A stretch of DNA of 35,397 nt from Candidatus Poseidonia sp. (GTDB lineage: Archaea > Thermoplasmatota > Poseidoniia > Poseidoniales > Poseidoniaceae): positions 1-35,397 of the forward strand of contig JAURDW010000014.1 in NCBI GenBank assembly GCA_030827745.1. The letters run 5' to 3'. The number at the start of each line of letters is the position of its first letter. Position 1 is the stretch's first letter. A model generated the notes under the pieces. That model searched no databases, was not told where the DNA came from, and worked only from the letters and a program-made list of their open reading frames with translations. The position numbers were made by a program, and so were the translations under genes. Shown here in pieces: positions 1 to 7,981 of the stretch.

Positions 1-1
1 C

Positions 2-2518
2 ACAGCAGACGCGATTTCAAACCGCACAGCGAGCATCGAGGGTGCAGACTGGGTCATGCCAGATGGAAGCATCGTCGCCCAAGCGGTTGAACTCTTCATG
101 GGGCAGGAACACCTCGTCGAGAGCGCTTCGGCCGGAGACACCCTTCTGTTTTTCAGCGAGGTTGAAGCGTATACACGCACGCTGTCGTGGTTTTCTTCAT
201 CGTGGTCGTTTGGCGAATGGAACGACGATTTGGACTCAATGTTCACGGTGTATGTTGGGTTTAATCAAGTTCCAGACCGCTGGGTCAACAACGGTTCGTT
301 TTCAGACGAATTTGGTTTCTCGTATCAAGAATGGTCGTGGCCGGATGAGGGGACGGTGTGGTTTGTGATGGTGATCGGCTCCCCCGTCCAAGACCTTTTC
401 ATCTCGCTGGATGGTAATGTCGCTGATCCTCCCCCAACCCTCGACGACATGACCGAACTCAAAGAGAGCATCGCCGTCACCAACCAAGAGGTCGGTGTCA
501 ACTTTGACAACGGCCAAAACTATGGAGCCCTCTACTATTACGTGAACGTCACTGAACCGCTTGCCGACCTTCGTATTCGAACGTACGGCGGTCGTGGAGA
601 TGTTGACCTCGGTGTATCGTACTACAGCCCGCCAATACCGGACGATTTCTGGTTCATTGATGACTTTGATATCGGGATTGACACCGGCGAAGGGACGAGC
701 GAGAGTTCAGAGAAGTCGGCGTGGTCAACAGGCCCCGGGAACGATGAGGAGGTTCACCTGTTCGATGTCGAACCGGGCCTCTACTACATCACGGCCTACA
801 CCTATCGGAATGCTCGGGGCTTCACCATTCTCGCCGATTTCGTTTATCCACCAACGAATGTTGAGCCTCAAGACGCCATCACGCTGACGCCCGGTGTGGA
901 GTACGGTTTGCTCAGCGGGTATGAGGGCTTGATGCAATTTTTCAAAGTCGAAGTCGCTCAGGATGTGGAACGGTTGGTCGTTGACCTTTCAGACGGAGGG
1001 GGTGAGGCAGCGTTGTACCTGCGCCATGAACAAGCCCCGACGACGGCAACGTTCGACCATCACTCCACCCTCGCCGGTGCAGACGACCGTGTGGCGTTCA
1101 ACGATCCCACGCCAGGTTGGTGGTACATCCTGCTCACCACGGATTCGGCGTTTACTGGGTTAAACATCGTCGCAGAATTTACCGACAGGTATGTTTGGGA
1201 ATACGACGGCATCCCCATTGAACTGTTCAACGGCGAGGCGGTGGACGGTATCAGCGTGGGTGAGAAAGGCTCCGTTTCCTTCTACGCCATGCTCGACGAA
1301 CCTGGAAATTTCTTCCAAGTGGAAACCTACGGTGGTGTTGGTGACGCACAAGTCTTGGTGGAGGGTGTTCAATACGAAATCGAGTTTGGCGATGGGGGCC
1401 GGCCCATGCCAGGAGATGGCATAGAAACCACCACCTCCGATGTTTCGGTGAAAAGCGGCGACACCTCGACACAGCATGTCCTCACGTTTGAAGCCCCCAT
1501 GAACGGTCGAGTGAACATCCAAGTCTTTGGGGTCACCGATGTTGAAGACCTCTCGCTTGTTGCTCGATGGGACACTTCTCAATTCCCCATTGAACCCGTC
1601 GTTCCGGTTGAACCCGAATCGGTGAAATCCTGCAGTGAATCGGCTGAAACCATGTTCAAGACCTTGGACCGTAACGGTGATGGAATTCTGGCAGACGAGG
1701 AACGAGAAAGCATCGATGCTTCTGCAAGCAAACGGGCGGGGATGGACCTCAACAAGGACGGATCGGTCGAATACAGGGAATACTTGCAATTCAAGTGCAC
1801 CTGCGAGGTTGAATTGGAAACGGTGTTCGACGGTTTTTCAGAGGGGCGAGATGAAGTGACCCTTGCATCCTTGAGGTCTCATGCGTGGGCAAACGAATAC
1901 AATTTTGACCTCTACAACGCCAACGGAGACAGCGCCCTTGACAGGGATGAATTCGAATTGCTGGTTTTGATGTGCGAAACGACGTTTGACGCCTTTGACG
2001 GCGATGGAGACGGTGTTCCCGACAAAGACGACGCATTTCCAGACGACCCCACCGAAACCAAAGACACCGATGGGGACGGTGTTGGGGACAACGCCGATAT
2101 CGTGGCTTCCGTCTCCAACGACATCGTGTACGCCACGGCAGGCACGGTCCTTGTGGTGCTGCTTGGTGTCCTTGTCCTCTTCTTGAGAAACGGTTCGGGG
2201 GGCCAAGAGCCCGATACGAAGGAGTGGAGCGACGAAACACGCCTCCATGATTCCCTCTTTGGCCAGCCCCCCGCTCCTCTCACCAGCGAACTTCCCTCCG
2301 GCACGGTGGATGGCGAACCGTCCTCAGCGTACAGCACGGCAAGCATGGAGGAATTCTTTGCGGCAAAACCGGCCCCAAGCATCACTCCAGACGCACCGAA
2401 TCAAGCCCTGATGGGCATGATGGTTGACGGTGTTGAGACCGTTGAGCACCCAACGGGAAGCGGTACCTTTTGGATTCGCCACCACCCAGAATCGTCGTGG
2501 GAAGCCAAAACGCCTTGA
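2..2518 (+). CDS. Large surface protein with PPC-like and calcium-binding repeats, 5' end outside window
   Basis: The frame is open from the first bases, so this is probably the C-terminal part of a longer protein; the first internal ATG is at 56. Numbering from the first visible codon, residues about 150-540 hold three beta-rich blocks that resemble bacterial pre-peptidase C-terminal (PPC) domains, with the recurring signature YGGxGDxxL. Residues about 541-700 carry EF-hand-like loops (DRNGDGI, DLNKDGS, NANGDSALD) and then thrombospondin-type-3-like Asp runs (DGDGDGVPDKDD, DTDGDGVGD), so calcium binding is likely. One hydrophobic helix (TAGTVLVVLLGVLVLFL, about 712-728) precedes a roughly 100-residue acidic, Pro/Ser-rich tail with no sorting motif. 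Inference: a type I membrane-anchored exoprotein, possibly a protease or adhesin whose catalytic part lies upstream. Confident as a coding region, not in function. Confidence 0.85.
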   Translation, partial: TADAISNRTASIEGADWVMPDGSIVAQAVELFMGQEHLVESASAGDTLLFFSEVEAYTRTLSWFSSSWSFGEWNDDLDSMFTVYVGFNQVPDRWVNNGSFSDEFGFSYQEWSWPDEGTVWFVMVIGSPVQDLFISLDGNVADPPPTLDDMTELKESIAVTNQEVGVNFDNGQNYGALYYYVNVTEPLADLRIRTYGGRGDVDLGVSYYSPPIPDDFWFIDDFDIGIDTGEGTSESSEKSAWSTGPGNDEEVHLFDVEPGLYYITAYTYRNARGFTILADFVYPPTNVEPQDAITLTPGVEYGLLSGYEGLMQFFKVEVAQDVERLVVDLSDGGGEAALYLRHEQAPTTATFDHHSTLAGADDRVAFNDPTPGWWYILLTTDSAFTGLNIVAEFTDRYVWEYDGIPIELFNGEAVDGISVGEKGSVSFYAMLDEPGNFFQVETYGGVGDAQVLVEGVQYEIEFGDGGRPMPGDGIETTTSDVSVKSGDTSTQHVLTFEAPMNGRVNIQVFGVTDVEDLSLVARWDTSQFPIEPVVPVEPESVKSCSESAETMFKTLDRNGDGILADEERESIDASASKRAGMDLNKDGSVEYREYLQFKCTCEVELETVFDGFSEGRDEVTLASLRSHAWANEYNFDLYNANGDSALDRDEFELLVLMCETTFDAFDGDGDGVPDKDDAFPDDPTETKDTDGDGVGDNADIVASVSNDIVYATAGTVLVVLLGVLVLFLRNGSGGQEPDTKEWSDETRLHDSLFGQPPAPLTSELPSGTVDGEPSSAYSTASMEEFFAAKPAPSITPDAPNQALMGMMVDGVETVEHPTGSGTFWIRHHPESSWEAKTP

Positions 2519-2526
2519 TGGAAGCA

Positions 2527-2533
2527 TTTTAAT
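2527..2533 (+). promoter_or_regulatory. Candidate TATA box of tRNA-Arg
   Basis: The T/A-rich element TTTTAAT is centred about 25 nt before the first base of the tRNA-Arg gene, the normal archaeal TATA-to-start spacing. It lies just after the stop codon of the surface-protein gene. Confidence 0.5.
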
Positions 2534-2554
2534 CCACGCCCGAGACGGAAGATT

Positions 2555-2626
2555 GCCCTTGTAGTGTAGTGGATATCACCCTCGCCTCCGGAGCGAGGAA
2601 CCCGCGTTCGAATCGCGGCAGGGGCG
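2555..2626 (+). tRNA. tRNA-Arg (anticodon CCG)
   Basis: A full cloverleaf can be folded by eye. The acceptor stem GCCCTTG pairs with CAGGGGC with one G-U pair, followed by discriminator G. The D arm is GTG/CAC, the anticodon stem CTCGC/GCGAG closes the loop CTCCGGA (anticodon CCG at 2588-2590), and the T stem CCGCG/CGCGG closes TTCGAAT. CCA is not encoded and no intron is visible. It reads CGG codons. Confidence 0.95.
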
Positions 2627-2643
2627 TATCACGCTGTTGAGGG

Positions 2644-3732
2644 TCAATCTTCGCCCACGAATCCATCCCAACGGCGCATGTATTCGATGAAGGTTGGGCT
2701 GAGGGCTTGGTGGGACAAGTGGCTTCGACTGAAGGGTGGTCGGGGCGGGGCCGTCGCCCCCTCTTGCAAGCATGCCGGCCAATTGTGATGGCCAATGCCT
2801 GCCCTTGCGACCCCGACGAAATCGGCACCCTGGGCCATCCCGTTTTCTGCGTCTTTGGCTGTCCAAATTCCCCCTGTTGTGATCAGTGGATGTCTTCCGG
2901 CATTCCATTCGGCGCACCATTCGGTGAAACGCTGATGGCGTTCTCCCATGGATGCTCCCTCGGTGATGTCCCAGCACGAGATGTGGAGGAAATCCAGATC
3001 CCAATCCTGCGATGCCTCAACGGTCAACTTACTGTGTTCGAGCGTTGTTCCGGTGGCAGCTTGGATGGGTGAAAGCCGGACGCCGAGCAAAAACTTCGCT
3101 GTGGTTTGTCGTCGAACTTCGTTCACAATCGAGGCGAGGAAGCGGTGCCGTGCTGGTGCAGAACCCCCCCATGCATCGGCTCTGAAATTGCTTTTTGGGC
3201 CGAGGAATTGGGAAATTAAGTACCCGTGTGCGCCATGAAGTTCCACCCCGTCAAAGCCCGCCTCTTCGCAACGCCGGGCTGCTTCACCGAAGGCACGGAT
3301 GGTGGCGAGAATTTCGGCTTCGTCCATCGCTCGCGAGGTCACGTCATGTGCAACGGTGTGCACCGATGCTGATTTTGGTTGAACATTCGTCAAGTCTTCC
3401 GGGGCCCGAACACCTCCGTGAAAGAGTTGAGCGATGGCCAAGGCGCCGTGGGTTTTGATGGACTTGGCCATTTTTCTGAGCCCGGGAATGAAATCGTCTG
3501 AGAAGGTGCCGAATGCACCGTTCCATCCTTTTCCATCGAGTTCGACATGCGTTGCAGCGGTGCAGACGATTCCAAATCCACCTTTGGCTCGTGCTTCCAG
3601 CCACCTCACCTCATCGTCTGAAACGACCCCATTTTCGTGGCTTTGCTTGTTCGTCATGGCTGCGAGGACACAGCGATTTTGGACTTTGATTCCCCCCCGT
3701 TTGAACACAAAAGGTTGCAGGGCTGGATGCAT
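2644..3732 (-). CDS. NADH:flavin oxidoreductase, old yellow enzyme family
   Basis: An FMN-dependent TIM-barrel oxidoreductase of the OYE / 2,4-dienoyl-CoA reductase N-domain type, about 362 residues, with no C-terminal FAD/NAD domain or iron-sulfur cluster region. Visible family features are the N-terminal IKVQNRCVLAAMTN strand (usually NRxVMAPMT), the substrate-site block GVELHGAHGYLISQFLGPKSN, and the C-terminal phosphate-binding TTGGIWTAKDAE followed by GADFVGVARA. The substrate is unknown; enoate or unsaturated-lipid reduction would be typical. The frame stays open upstream to a GTG at 3819, inside the tRNA-Gly gene, so that start is rejected. ATG 3732 begins just where family members usually begin; ATG 3759 is the alternative. 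It lies between two tRNA genes transcribed from the opposite strand. Confidence 0.85.
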   Translation of the reverse strand: MHPALQPFVFKRGGIKVQNRCVLAAMTNKQSHENGVVSDDEVRWLEARAKGGFGIVCTAATHVELDGKGWNGAFGTFSDDFIPGLRKMAKSIKTHGALAIAQLFHGGVRAPEDLTNVQPKSASVHTVAHDVTSRAMDEAEILATIRAFGEAARRCEEAGFDGVELHGAHGYLISQFLGPKSNFRADAWGGSAPARHRFLASIVNEVRRQTTAKFLLGVRLSPIQAATGTTLEHSKLTVEASQDWDLDFLHISCWDITEGASMGERHQRFTEWCAEWNAGRHPLITTGGIWTAKDAENGMAQGADFVGVARAGIGHHNWPACLQEGATAPPRPPFSRSHLSHQALSPTFIEYMRRWDGFVGED

Positions 3733-3813
3733 GCACCCCAACACCCGCACAACGGACATCATGTTTTCCAACCACAGGTCTCTTGAATCCCCGCGATTTG
3801 GCCGAACCGCTGA

Positions 3814-3885
3814 GCACACGTGATCTAGTGGTTATGATGGGAGGTTCCCAACCTCTCCACCCGGGTTCGACTCCCGGCGTGTGCA
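3814..3885 (+). tRNA. tRNA-Gly (anticodon CCC)
   Basis: The acceptor GCACACG pairs perfectly with CGTGTGC, with discriminator A. The D stem is ATC/GAT, the anticodon stem GGAGG/CCTCT (one G-U) closes loop TTCCCAA with anticodon CCC at 3847-3849, and the T stem CCGGG/CCCGG closes TTCGACT. No encoded CCA and no intron. The convergent archaeosortase gene stops only 2 nt beyond its 3' end. Confidence 0.95.
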
Positions 3886-3887
3886 TC

Positions 3888-4808
3888 TTACGCCTTGAAT
3901 CGCTTGGATTTGGGCGATGTTAACGCCACGATATGGCGATGCATGCTCGGGAGCATCTCAAACATGAGCAGAGCCATCAAAAACATAGCAAACAAACTCA
4001 CCACCCTCGCCACGTAGGTGTGGCCGAATTCGAAGACGCTCAATCCCCATAAATCCCAATGCGTGTAGGTCATGTGCATCCAAATCAAACCAGCATTCCG
4101 AAACACATTGAGGAGGTGAATAAGCGGCAACACGAGCAACAAGGCTCGGATTCTCCGCTTCCATGAGAGTTCCAAGACTGAGATTGCTCCGATGAAGAGG
4201 ACCATGGATTGGATGGCGGTGCAAGCCAAAACAAAATTGATGCCAATGAGGCTGCCGTCTGCGAGAATAAGTTCCGATTGAAAGGCGTATTCGCCGGTGA
4301 AATCGGTTGCAAACCATCGATTGCCTTCCCAGGCTTCCCATGTTACCCGTCCGCTCGGGTCGTTCACCCATGTCGTCCCGATTTCGATGTTTTGGCGGGT
4401 GGCAAAACCCAGAAACCATGCGGATTGCGAGGCAACGAACCAAATGGCGAGCACGCTGAGGTAGGGGACATAGGTCACCAGCATGTACGGGCCTCCAGCG
4501 AAGGCGACGGTCCCTCTCGCCCAAACCAAAGCGCTGCGTTGTTCGCCCTCGGCATGGTTCTCAAACCAGGCGGCCCAGCACGCAAGCGGAAGGGTGAGTG
4601 TGCACATGACGGTGAGCACAAGATCATCGTGGTCAAGGTATTTCCAAGCTTGTGCGAAGAAGGAAAAGCCCACGAGAACCCATCCAAGTTGAGCGAGCCG
4701 AAGACCCCCCTGTCGTCGCCTCAACCATGAGATGGCCAAGGCGAGCATACCAAGGGCGCCTACTGCCGTTGATGTGGCCTCGCTTACCAGCACATTCCCT
4801 CCTTGCAT
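3888..4808 (-). CDS. artA: Archaeosortase (exosortase-family transpeptidase)
   Basis: A 306-residue polytopic membrane protein with about seven or eight hydrophobic segments. The catalytic pattern of the exosortase/archaeosortase family is present: Cys196 in ACTAIQSM, Arg237 in NVFRNAG, and FGHTYVAR with His263 and Arg268. The 41-residue Cys-to-Arg spacing equals that of the haloarchaeal enzyme as I recall it (Cys173/Arg214). Family members cleave a C-terminal PGF-CTERM-like tripartite tail of surface proteins and attach the protein to a lipid. Start chosen at ATG 4808; an open frame continues to 5084 but its translation is hydrophilic and overlaps the divergent phosphatase gene. No PGF-type tail is seen on any protein in this window, so its substrates are elsewhere. 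The call is strong; the exact subfamily is less certain. Confidence 0.85.
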   Translation of the reverse strand: MQGGNVLVSEATSTAVGALGMLALAISWLRRRQGGLRLAQLGWVLVGFSFFAQAWKYLDHDDLVLTVMCTLTLPLACWAAWFENHAEGEQRSALVWARGTVAFAGGPYMLVTYVPYLSVLAIWFVASQSAWFLGFATRQNIEIGTTWVNDPSGRVTWEAWEGNRWFATDFTGEYAFQSELILADGSLIGINFVLACTAIQSMVLFIGAISVLELSWKRRIRALLLVLPLIHLLNVFRNAGLIWMHMTYTHWDLWGLSVFEFGHTYVARVVSLFAMFLMALLMFEMLPSMHRHIVALTSPKSKRFKA

Positions 4809-4871
4809 CCCGTGCCTTTGAACCTCTCTATCCTCAACAAAACCCAAGGGCGTCTTCACCAACGGCCAGCC

Positions 4872-5528
4872 ATGAACGGACCGTTTCTCCGCGTGACAAC
4901 GGTTCTCCCTCTTGAAAAGCGAAGGCGGTCTCCCGTGGCCTTCCTTGACCGGGACGGTGTCGTGAACCTCGGACGACCGGGCTACGTGAATTCGCCCGAT
5001 GAGGTCGTGCTGCTGCCAGGGGCGGCGGCCTGCATTGGAGACCTCAAACGAGCGGGGTATCTTGTGTGCATCGTCACCAATCAATCACCAATCTCGCGCA
5101 AGTTGTGGGGTCAAGACCAACTTTGCCGCATTCATCGTTTCCTTCAGGATTGCCTCCTCTCACAGGACGACGAGGCACACATTGACGCATTCATCACGTG
5201 CCCGCACCGGTTTGAAGACCGATGTTCTTGCCGAAAACCATCACCAAACATGCTCTTTCTCGGTCATCAAGTGCTTCGTTCCGGCCATCACTTTCCCGTG
5301 GACGAACTGTACAACGCTGGTTTCCAGGATCGCACCGTTGACTGGTGGGGGGGCAAAGTCGACCCGTTCCATCGTTTGGATGCGATGGTGGGTGACCGTC
5401 GGTCCGATATGGGTGCGGGTTGGGGTTATGGGGCCAGGTTGTTTCGTGTTGACCGCGACGTTGGTTTGGTTCAGGCCTGCGAGCGGGTACTCAACGAAAA
5501 CGACCTTGGAGACCGTTTTCAGCCTTGA
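4872..5528 (+). CDS. HAD-superfamily phosphatase, GmhB / histidinol-phosphatase type
   Basis: A HAD hydrolase of 218 residues from ATG 4872. Motif I is FLDRDGVVN (nucleophile Asp26, acid Asp28), motif II TNQS, then the zinc loop typical of D-glycero-D-manno-heptose-1,7-bisphosphate phosphatase (CPHRFEDRCSCRKPSPNM) containing the conserved Lys, then motif IV GDRRSDMGAGWGYGA. An insertion rich in aromatic residues (FQDRTVDWWGGKVDPFHR) sits before motif IV where bacterial GmhB is shorter. It starts 63 bp from the divergent archaeosortase gene and ends 9 bp before tiaS, so co-transcription with tiaS is likely. The substrate cannot be told: a sugar bisphosphate for surface glycans and histidinol phosphate are both possible. 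Confidence 0.8.
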   Translation: MNGPFLRVTTVLPLEKRRRSPVAFLDRDGVVNLGRPGYVNSPDEVVLLPGAAACIGDLKRAGYLVCIVTNQSPISRKLWGQDQLCRIHRFLQDCLLSQDDEAHIDAFITCPHRFEDRCSCRKPSPNMLFLGHQVLRSGHHFPVDELYNAGFQDRTVDWWGGKVDPFHRLDAMVGDRRSDMGAGWGYGARLFRVDRDVGLVQACERVLNENDLGDRFQP

Positions 5529-5537
5529 GGTGACGGC

Positions 5538-6734
5538 ATGGGTTGGCTGGGACTGGACGATACCGACTCGCTCAGCGGCGGTTGCACGACCGAGGTTTTC
5601 CATCGTTTGCTCAACGAACTGCCTACCGGTACGAGGGTGGGTCAACCTCGGTTGATTCGTTTGTGGCCGTTTGCCCAGCGTCGAACACGGGGGAATGCGG
5701 CCTTGGCCGTTGAACTTGATGTGGACGACACGGCCAGTCTTCTCGACCATCTTGACCGATGGTGGACTTCCAACATCTTGCCCCTTGCCGGCAGCGTTCA
5801 ACCATCGGACATCTCTTCCCGAAAACAAAGCCCAGCCAGTCCAGGCATGGTGTGGTTTGATGAAAAGCCCGATAGTTCGTTCTACTGGGCGGCCGTTCGA
5901 GGTGATGTCACCGATTTGCCGCTTCCCCCCGCTTCACGGCGTTGGGGCGGTCACGGGTGCATTGGTGCAAGTGCAGCGGTCGCATGGCCCGCCATGGAGG
6001 TCACATGGGAAGCCATCGCATGGCGACAAAGCGGTGCGAACGGGCCCCGTTCAGTCGATGAAAGCGCCTTGAACATCGTGGACGGGCTGTCCGAAGTCGT
6101 CTTCTGCAGGGATCCCCGACGGGGCAAGCAATTGGTGGCGCCCCGAGGTGTGTCACCGGTCCTCTTTGGTATTCGAGCGCTCACCCTCAAATCAGCGAGC
6201 CATGGTTGCTTAACGTTGCTTGAGGCAGAAGGCACAGAAGCGACCGCTGGTTGGCGGGTGTTTGAAACCAACCAAGCCAGCGGCGATCACCTGCAAGGGA
6301 CGCTTCCCGGTACGGTCGAAAAAGTCAGCATTGACCCGGTTCGGAAGCATGTCACCTTGACGCTTCAAGGAAAGGCGGTGGTCAAGGTGTTTGCTGAAGG
6401 CGGTCCGGTGAATGCGCTGGCCCGATGGTTGAAGCCCGGTGACACCATTGAAGTGCGTGGGCTTCGCCATCCTGACGGCAGTCTTCATGCGGAACAGATG
6501 CGCTGTATGGATGCCGTGACGAGAGCGGTTGAACGGCCGCAATGCTCTGCATGCGGACGGCGGATGAAGAGCATGGGAGCAAATCAAGGCGTTCGTTGTC
6601 CCGGTTGTAAACTTCGGACAGAGGATGCTTGGGTGGATGTCCCCTCCACGCCTCCCTATGATGGATGGGTCGAGCCGAACGTTGACGGAAGGCGTCATCT
6701 TGCACGACCGCTTTCATGGTCAAAAACGCCGTGA
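5538..6734 (+). CDS. tiaS: tRNA(Ile2) 2-agmatinylcytidine synthetase
   Basis: This 398-residue protein matches archaeal TiaS in length and architecture. It opens with the signature GLDDTDSLSGGCTT (residues 5-18), which begins the ATP-dependent kinase-like domain. A ferredoxin-like middle region follows, then an OB-fold (residues about 255-325, EKVSIDPVRKHVTLTLQGK...) and a C-terminal zinc ribbon with Cys336, Cys339, Cys354 and Cys357. TiaS attaches agmatine to C34 of the CAU-anticodon tRNA-Ile so that it reads AUA; it is essential in archaea. The target tRNA is not in this window. ATG 5538 follows the phosphatase stop by 9 bp. Confidence 0.93.
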   Translation: MGWLGLDDTDSLSGGCTTEVFHRLLNELPTGTRVGQPRLIRLWPFAQRRTRGNAALAVELDVDDTASLLDHLDRWWTSNILPLAGSVQPSDISSRKQSPASPGMVWFDEKPDSSFYWAAVRGDVTDLPLPPASRRWGGHGCIGASAAVAWPAMEVTWEAIAWRQSGANGPRSVDESALNIVDGLSEVVFCRDPRRGKQLVAPRGVSPVLFGIRALTLKSASHGCLTLLEAEGTEATAGWRVFETNQASGDHLQGTLPGTVEKVSIDPVRKHVTLTLQGKAVVKVFAEGGPVNALARWLKPGDTIEVRGLRHPDGSLHAEQMRCMDAVTRAVERPQCSACGRRMKSMGANQGVRCPGCKLRTEDAWVDVPSTPPYDGWVEPNVDGRRHLARPLSWSKTP

Positions 6735-6789
6735 AGCCTCGGTGTGTTGATGAAAACCATCAAAAGGAGTAGAATCTAAGGTTCGTTCC

Positions 6790-7047
6790 ATGGACCCGGA
6801 CACCACGAGGACTGTCGGCCTCTTTGCTGGCGCACTTTCGCTGTTGGTGATGCTTTGGTTCATCAGTCAGCGAGCGATGAAGAATCGGATGAAGATGCTT
6901 GAGGACAACGCTCCTAAAATTGCTGGAGACGATACGCTTGAAGGTGGGGCCCGAAACCCTCAACAATTTGATGAGCCCGACGATGACGCCCTTGATGAAA
7001 TGGCGAAATTGCTCGGCGACGAAGAGGATTCAAGCGTGGAAGCCTGA
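6790..7047 (+). CDS. Small single-span membrane protein, unknown
   Basis: An 85-residue protein with a short N-terminal stretch, one hydrophobic helix (residues about 8-25, VGLFAGALSLLVMLWFI), a basic patch (RAMKNRMK) and a long acidic C-terminal half ending EEDSSVEA. The positive-inside pattern puts the acidic tail in the cytosol. AAAAGGAG lies about 20 nt upstream of the ATG, too far for a standard ribosome-binding site. The last 18 bp overlap the end of the convergent gene at 7030. No family recognised. Confidence 0.65.
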   Translation: MDPDTTRTVGLFAGALSLLVMLWFISQRAMKNRMKMLEDNAPKIAGDDTLEGGARNPQQFDEPDDDALDEMAKLLGDEEDSSVEA

Positions 7048-7620
7048 ATCGTCCAAGGTAAGCGTGTTTCCCTCGCCGTTGACATGCAACACCCGTTGTT
7101 GTTGCCGTTCCCCTCGCCACAAGCGCCAGATTTCAAAGCCCATGGCTTCCATACGCTCGGCTGCACGGGCGACGATGGGGTCGGACGTTGCTCCGCTTGC
7201 GTCGACGCTCCCCTTGGAGACGAGCAAAACGGTCATGCCTTCCGGCGCCCCTTCGATAAGGCGTTCAACTTGCCCAAGGTGAACCGTGTTGATTCGGCCG
7301 CTTGAAGGGCACCAATCATCGAGGACGATCAATCCAACACTTGGAAGGGAATTTGCCGCCTCGAGCAAGGCGTCCATGGCGCGCTCAAACTTCCCTCCGA
7401 AATTCATGGCGTGAAACCGTGAACTCTCAACGGGTGAGAGGTGATTGAAGAGTTGCGAAAAGCGGGCAGGGTCGGGCATTTCTACCGATGCCCAGAGGAC
7501 ACGTTTGCCAGCGTTGATGGTGTCGGCGGCAACATGCAAACCCAACGAGGTTCCGCCGGAGCTTCCTTCGACAGCGAGGTGGATGCGCCGTCCTTTCAGG
7601 GCGAAGTCGTACCGTTTCAT
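7030..7620 (-). CDS. RecA/RadB/KaiC-like protein with degenerate P-loop
   Basis: A 196-residue protein with a RecA-fold layout: an initial strand (IHLAVEG), a glycine-rich loop EGSSGGTS where Walker A should be, a strand after AGKRVLWASVEMP, and a Walker-B-like strand VGLIVLDDW. Aligned to GPPGSGKT the invariant lysine is replaced by Thr and the first Gly by Glu, so ATP hydrolysis is doubtful. Size and strand order recall archaeal RadB or KaiC-like single-domain ATPases, but the identity is not firm. Start chosen at ATG 7620; a TTG at 7677 would extend it. It is convergent with, and overlaps by 18 bp, the small membrane protein at 6790. Confidence 0.65.
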   Translation of the reverse strand: MKRYDFALKGRRIHLAVEGSSGGTSLGLHVAADTINAGKRVLWASVEMPDPARFSQLFNHLSPVESSRFHAMNFGGKFERAMDALLEAANSLPSVGLIVLDDWCPSSGRINTVHLGQVERLIEGAPEGMTVLLVSKGSVDASGATSDPIVARAAERMEAMGFEIWRLWRGERQQQRVLHVNGEGNTLTLDDSGFHA

Positions 7621-7708
7621 ACCCTTGGCTTGATGGCCAGCGGTGAATGAGGCTTGTGGAGCCGTGACGATTCGCAAGGGCTATGACCTCTGCTCACTTG
7701 GAGGGGAC

Positions 7709-7918
7709 ATGGCTGGCGATGTCCGACCGGGCGAACGAATTCCACGACGCCCTGCACCTGAATTCGAGGAAGCCAGCAGTTTTGCCGAGGCCATCACTCG
7801 TGACGGGTTGTTCGGAACGGCTCTCGACGACAAGAATCAATACGGTCCTGTGGCGATGATGGTTCTTTTGCTCATCGTGGCTGCTATCACAGGAACGGTC
7901 ATCCGATTGCTCGGCTAA
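7709..7918 (+). CDS. Small tail-anchored membrane protein, unknown
   Basis: A 69-residue protein: a Pro/Arg-rich and then acidic N-terminal half (RPGERIPRRPAPEFEEA), then one strongly hydrophobic helix at the C-terminus (PVAMMVLLLIVAAITGTVIRLLG). The start at ATG 7709 is supported by the Shine-Dalgarno-like GGAGGGG immediately upstream; an in-frame ATG at 7643 is poorer. The layout (soluble head, C-terminal helix ending in LG) recalls the archaeal Sec61-beta/SecG subunit, but the usual motif before the helix is not clear, so I do not name it. Confidence 0.65.
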   Translation: MAGDVRPGERIPRRPAPEFEEASSFAEAITRDGLFGTALDDKNQYGPVAMMVLLLIVAAITGTVIRLLG

Positions 7919-7981
7919 ATCGGTGCGTTCCCCATCCCGCACGAGGGAAACATCATACCCTCTGTGTGCATGTGAGTTTCC

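Noticed and set aside
1160-1789. 209-residue minus-strand open frame within the surface-protein gene
   Set aside because: The plus-strand frame carries PPC-like and EF-hand motifs continuously through this stretch.
3733-3819. N-terminal extension of the oxidoreductase to a GTG at 3819
   Set aside because: It would begin inside the tRNA-Gly gene and adds sequence absent from the family.
2555-3885. The two tRNA genes as an attachment site for an integrated element
   Set aside because: No integrase, no duplicated tRNA 3' end and only an ordinary metabolic gene between them.
7709-7918. SecG/Sec61-beta subunit
   Set aside because: Size and the C-terminal helix fit, but the conserved residues before the helix are not convincing.
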